A DNA stretch of 8,013 nucleotides from Pleurocapsa sp. MO_226.B13 (lineage in GTDB: Bacteria > Cyanobacteriota > Cyanobacteriia > Cyanobacteriales > Xenococcaceae): contig JASJEI010000430.1 in NCBI GenBank assembly GCA_030064795.1, positions 1 through 8,013 on the forward strand, given 5' to 3'. Shown in pieces: positions 6,728 to 8,013 of this stretch. The number at the start of each line of letters is the position of its first letter. The first letter of the stretch is position 1. Both the position numbers and the translations under genes were made by a program. Below the pieces are notes generated by a model. The model had not been told where the DNA came from. It saw only the letters and a list, made by a program, of their open reading frames with translations, and searched no databases.

Positions 6728-7120
6728 TTTTTGGCGATTTGACGACAAATTGACCCAAAACCCCAGACAAATTGTAGCTTACAGTTTTTAGTAGCGTACT
6801 ACACCGTTTATTAAACCTTCCATAACTTTTAGAGGGGGTTTCTTGGAGTTCATCGCCAAAACTCTGTAATCCATGCTAGGCAAAGGATTCGGCTTGACGA
6901 AGAATTATTTTGTTTTTTGATGCTTTAATAATAATGGAAGACTCTAATTAATACGGGACAAGTATTACGAGCTTTGGCGACGTGGCGATTGTTGCTTTTT
7001 AAATACGTCGCCAAAAGGCAATTCGTCGCCAAAAGTGGTGGTAAATCGGTAATGTTTAGAGATGTATTTTATTTTTGGCGTAGTTTTGGCGTAGTTTAAC
7101 TACAAGTTCGTCGCCAAAAG
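6728..7120. other. Putative replication origin with iteron-like repeats
   Basis: This gene-free stretch after rep has seven exact copies of the octamer TTTTGGCG/CGCCAAAA: 6729-6736, 6854-6861, 7009-7016, 7027-7034, 7073-7080, 7084-7091 and 7112-7119. A near copy is at 6973-6979. Three copies share the longer form CGTCGCCAAAAG (7006-7017, 7024-7035, 7109-7120), and two are in tandem as TTTTGGCGTAG (7073-7094). Copies occur in both orientations. A/T-rich tracts (about 6900-6950) lie between them and could be the unwinding site. GACAAATTG occurs twice, 22 bases apart (6744-6752, 6766-6774). Position beside a primase-helicase initiator suggests an origin bound by that protein. The reading as an origin is inference; the repeats are plainly visible. 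Confidence 0.65.
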
Positions 7121-7210
7121 TTGGTTAAATTAACTCAAATTGAGATGTAATGCAATCTTTAGATACAAATATACTAAAGAAAATCATCGCAATAACTATC
7201 AACTTACGCC

Positions 7211-7600
7211 TCAGCTTTTTGATGGATAAATATTGAGGTAGTCGTAGTCGCTCTTACTATCTTGCTGTTGGCTCTGAAGTTCTCTAATATCTGGGTGAAG
7301 TTTTAACTTAGGATTCTTTTTTATCCTAGTCAAACCAGGAACAAATGGATCTTTATCACTTATAGCAGCATCATATGCTATTTCCAAAGGAAGATAACGA
7401 GTGTCATAATGTACTTTCCAAATTTTCTCACAGTGTTCAAATTTTCCAAAAATCTTTCCGTTAGAACCTTTTGGCTTTCCATCTGGTCTTATATGGTCAG
7501 GATTTTTTTCTTTGGAACGTATAACCCTGTCTTCCATAAAATCAATAAAACTTGGAGATACGTGCAGGCTATTGGCTTGAGAGCGTTTGCTTGAAGTCAC
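7211..7600 (-). CDS. Hypothetical protein, 129 aa
   Basis: Starts at GTG 7600 (ATG at 7537 is an alternative) and stops at 7211, converging on the rep gene across the putative origin. I do not recognise the family. It is hydrophilic, without membrane segment or signal peptide. It has a basic N-terminal third, a central stretch GKIFGKFEHCEKIWKVHYD then LPLEIAYDAAISDKDPFVPG, and a polar tail with QSQQQDSKSDYDYLNIY. Varied residue use, few rare-looking runs and a long open frame in an A/T-rich region argue that it is real. Shine-Dalgarno is poor. Its location next to the origin suggests a plasmid maintenance or mobility accessory role, but nothing in the sequence shows it. Confidence 0.55.
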   Translation of the reverse strand: MTSSKRSQANSLHVSPSFIDFMEDRVIRSKEKNPDHIRPDGKPKGSNGKIFGKFEHCEKIWKVHYDTRYLPLEIAYDAAISDKDPFVPGLTRIKKNPKLKLHPDIRELQSQQQDSKSDYDYLNIYPSKS

Positions 7601-7716
7601 GATAACAATATAATTCTCTTTTCTGTCTTAGAGTACCCATACTTATCCAACCTGTAAGCATTGCTGAAATATAACGATCTGTTGCTGAAAATTGAATTAG
7701 AGAATATGATTGTTGC

Positions 7717-7780
7717 GATCGCTTTTTATAATCACACAGATCGATCGCCTTTTATATCTCAGAGATCGCTTTATATCTTC
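7717..7780 (+). repeat. Three GATCGC-TTTATA direct repeats
   Basis: GATCGCTTTTTATA (7717-7730), GATCGCCTTTTATATCTC (7743-7760) and GATCGCTTTATATCTTC (7764-7780) are variants of one unit, starting 26 and 21 bases apart. The first overlaps a HIP1 octamer. They may be protein-binding repeats or small HIP1-linked duplications. Confidence 0.5.
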
Positions 7781-7805
7781 GCGGTATTTATTAGTAAAGC
7801 TAGTT

Positions 7806-7904
7806 AAAGGGAGTGGTGCTGTTTGTACCATCAATTACAATCATCGGCGGGCGATAAACGGTAGAAAACGCTACAAAATCCCTGAAAGTAGCACCACCCC
7901 CCTT
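7806..7904. repeat. Inverted repeat enclosing three small hairpins
   Basis: AAAGGGAGTGGTGCT (7806-7820) pairs with AGCACCACCCCCCTT (7890-7904) at 13 of 15 positions. Between them lie three small perfect stems in order: TTGTA/TACAA (7823-7840), ATCG/CGAT (7843-7855) and GTAG/CTAC (7861-7874). A T-rich stretch follows. Together they could fold as a closed multi-branch structure in RNA or single-stranded DNA. It does not match a tRNA. Function unknown. Confidence 0.4.
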
Positions 7905-7939
7905 TTCCAGAAATATTTTCTTGTAACTTTTACTTCTTT

Positions 7940-8013
7940 TTATCTATATTTCTCTAAGAATTGACCGATTATGATGTAGATGATGGGAAAAACAGCCAAG
8001 AACACAAGAGTCT
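7940..8013 (-). CDS. C-terminal end of a membrane protein, cut by window edge
   Basis: On the reverse strand a frame enters from the right edge and ends at TAA 7940. The visible 23 residues, LVFLAVFPIIYIIIGQFLEK with two more before the stop, form one convincing transmembrane helix followed by a short charged tail, typical of a membrane protein's end. The rest lies outside the window. A competing forward start (ATG 7980, MMGKTAKNTRV) is possible but less convincing. Confidence 0.45.
   Translation of the reverse strand, partial: TLVFLAVFPIIYIIIGQFLEKYR

Larger units (their letters stand above)
7601..7939. other. Gene-free stretch between reverse-strand genes
   Basis: No supported gene; weak frames exist but overlap strong repeats. 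It holds TTGCTGAAA twice (7661-7669, 7682-7690), one HIP1 octamer (7715-7722), a run of GATCGC-type direct repeats and a multi-stem inverted repeat, both listed separately. The promoter of the 129-aa gene should lie at its left end. Confidence 0.4.

Noticed and set aside
6728..7120. CRISPR array
   Set aside because: The repeats are only 8-12 bases, irregularly spaced and in both orientations, which fits iterons and not a CRISPR array.
7157..7179. CTTTAG/CTAAAG hairpin as terminator of the 129-aa gene
   Set aside because: Six A/T-rich pairs with an 11-base loop and no T-tract; too weak to claim.
7409..7594. Forward open frame opposite the 129-aa gene
   Set aside because: Phenylalanine-rich antisense shadow of the reverse-strand gene.
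7710..7964. Forward open frame of 84 codons
   Set aside because: It covers the direct repeats and the multi-stem inverted repeat and collides with the reverse membrane-protein end; its middle part looks mildly protein-like but no family is recognisable.

Overview
The window looks like a low-G+C cyanobacterial replicon, either a plasmid or an integrated plasmid/satellite. The evidence is three exact HIP1 octamers (GCGATCGC at 848-855, 4964-4971, 7715-7722), an IS1182-type transposase of the kind common in cyanobacteria, poor Shine-Dalgarno sites, and a replication gene next to a repeat-rich non-coding region. The organism assignment is inference from these signs only.

Left part (1-3400): an accessory, decaying region. 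A reverse-strand protein gene of unknown function runs off the left edge. Its first 110 bases on the + strand are abruptly G+C-rich, and its 5' end appears to be out of frame by one base. A dead IS1182-type insertion sequence follows (transposase with an in-frame TAG and a separate frameshift, catalytic DDE residues still readable). After it comes a gene-poor stretch with back-to-back hairpins, two related long inverted repeats that differ by compensating base changes, a broken small reverse-strand gene, and a 22-bp exact inverted copy of a segment of the left-edge gene.

Centre (3380-6690): the replication module. A small ribbon-helix-helix (RHH) DNA-binding gene is bracketed exactly by a perfect 21-bp inverted repeat. 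Then comes a large primase-polymerase/superfamily 3 helicase replication protein of about 960 residues, with a good terminator after it. The likely logic is that the RHH protein binds the two repeat arms, one over its own start and one just before rep, and so controls copy number.

Right part (6690-8013): a non-coding region of about 500 bases carries at least seven exact copies, in both orientations, of the octamer TTTTGGCG/CGCCAAAA plus AT-rich stretches. This is the best candidate for the origin used by the initiator. It is followed by a reverse-strand gene of unknown function (129 aa), a further stretch with three GATCGCTTTATA-type direct repeats and a possible multi-stem RNA or ssDNA structure, and finally the C-terminal end of a reverse-strand membrane protein at the right edge. 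No tRNA, rRNA or CRISPR array was found.
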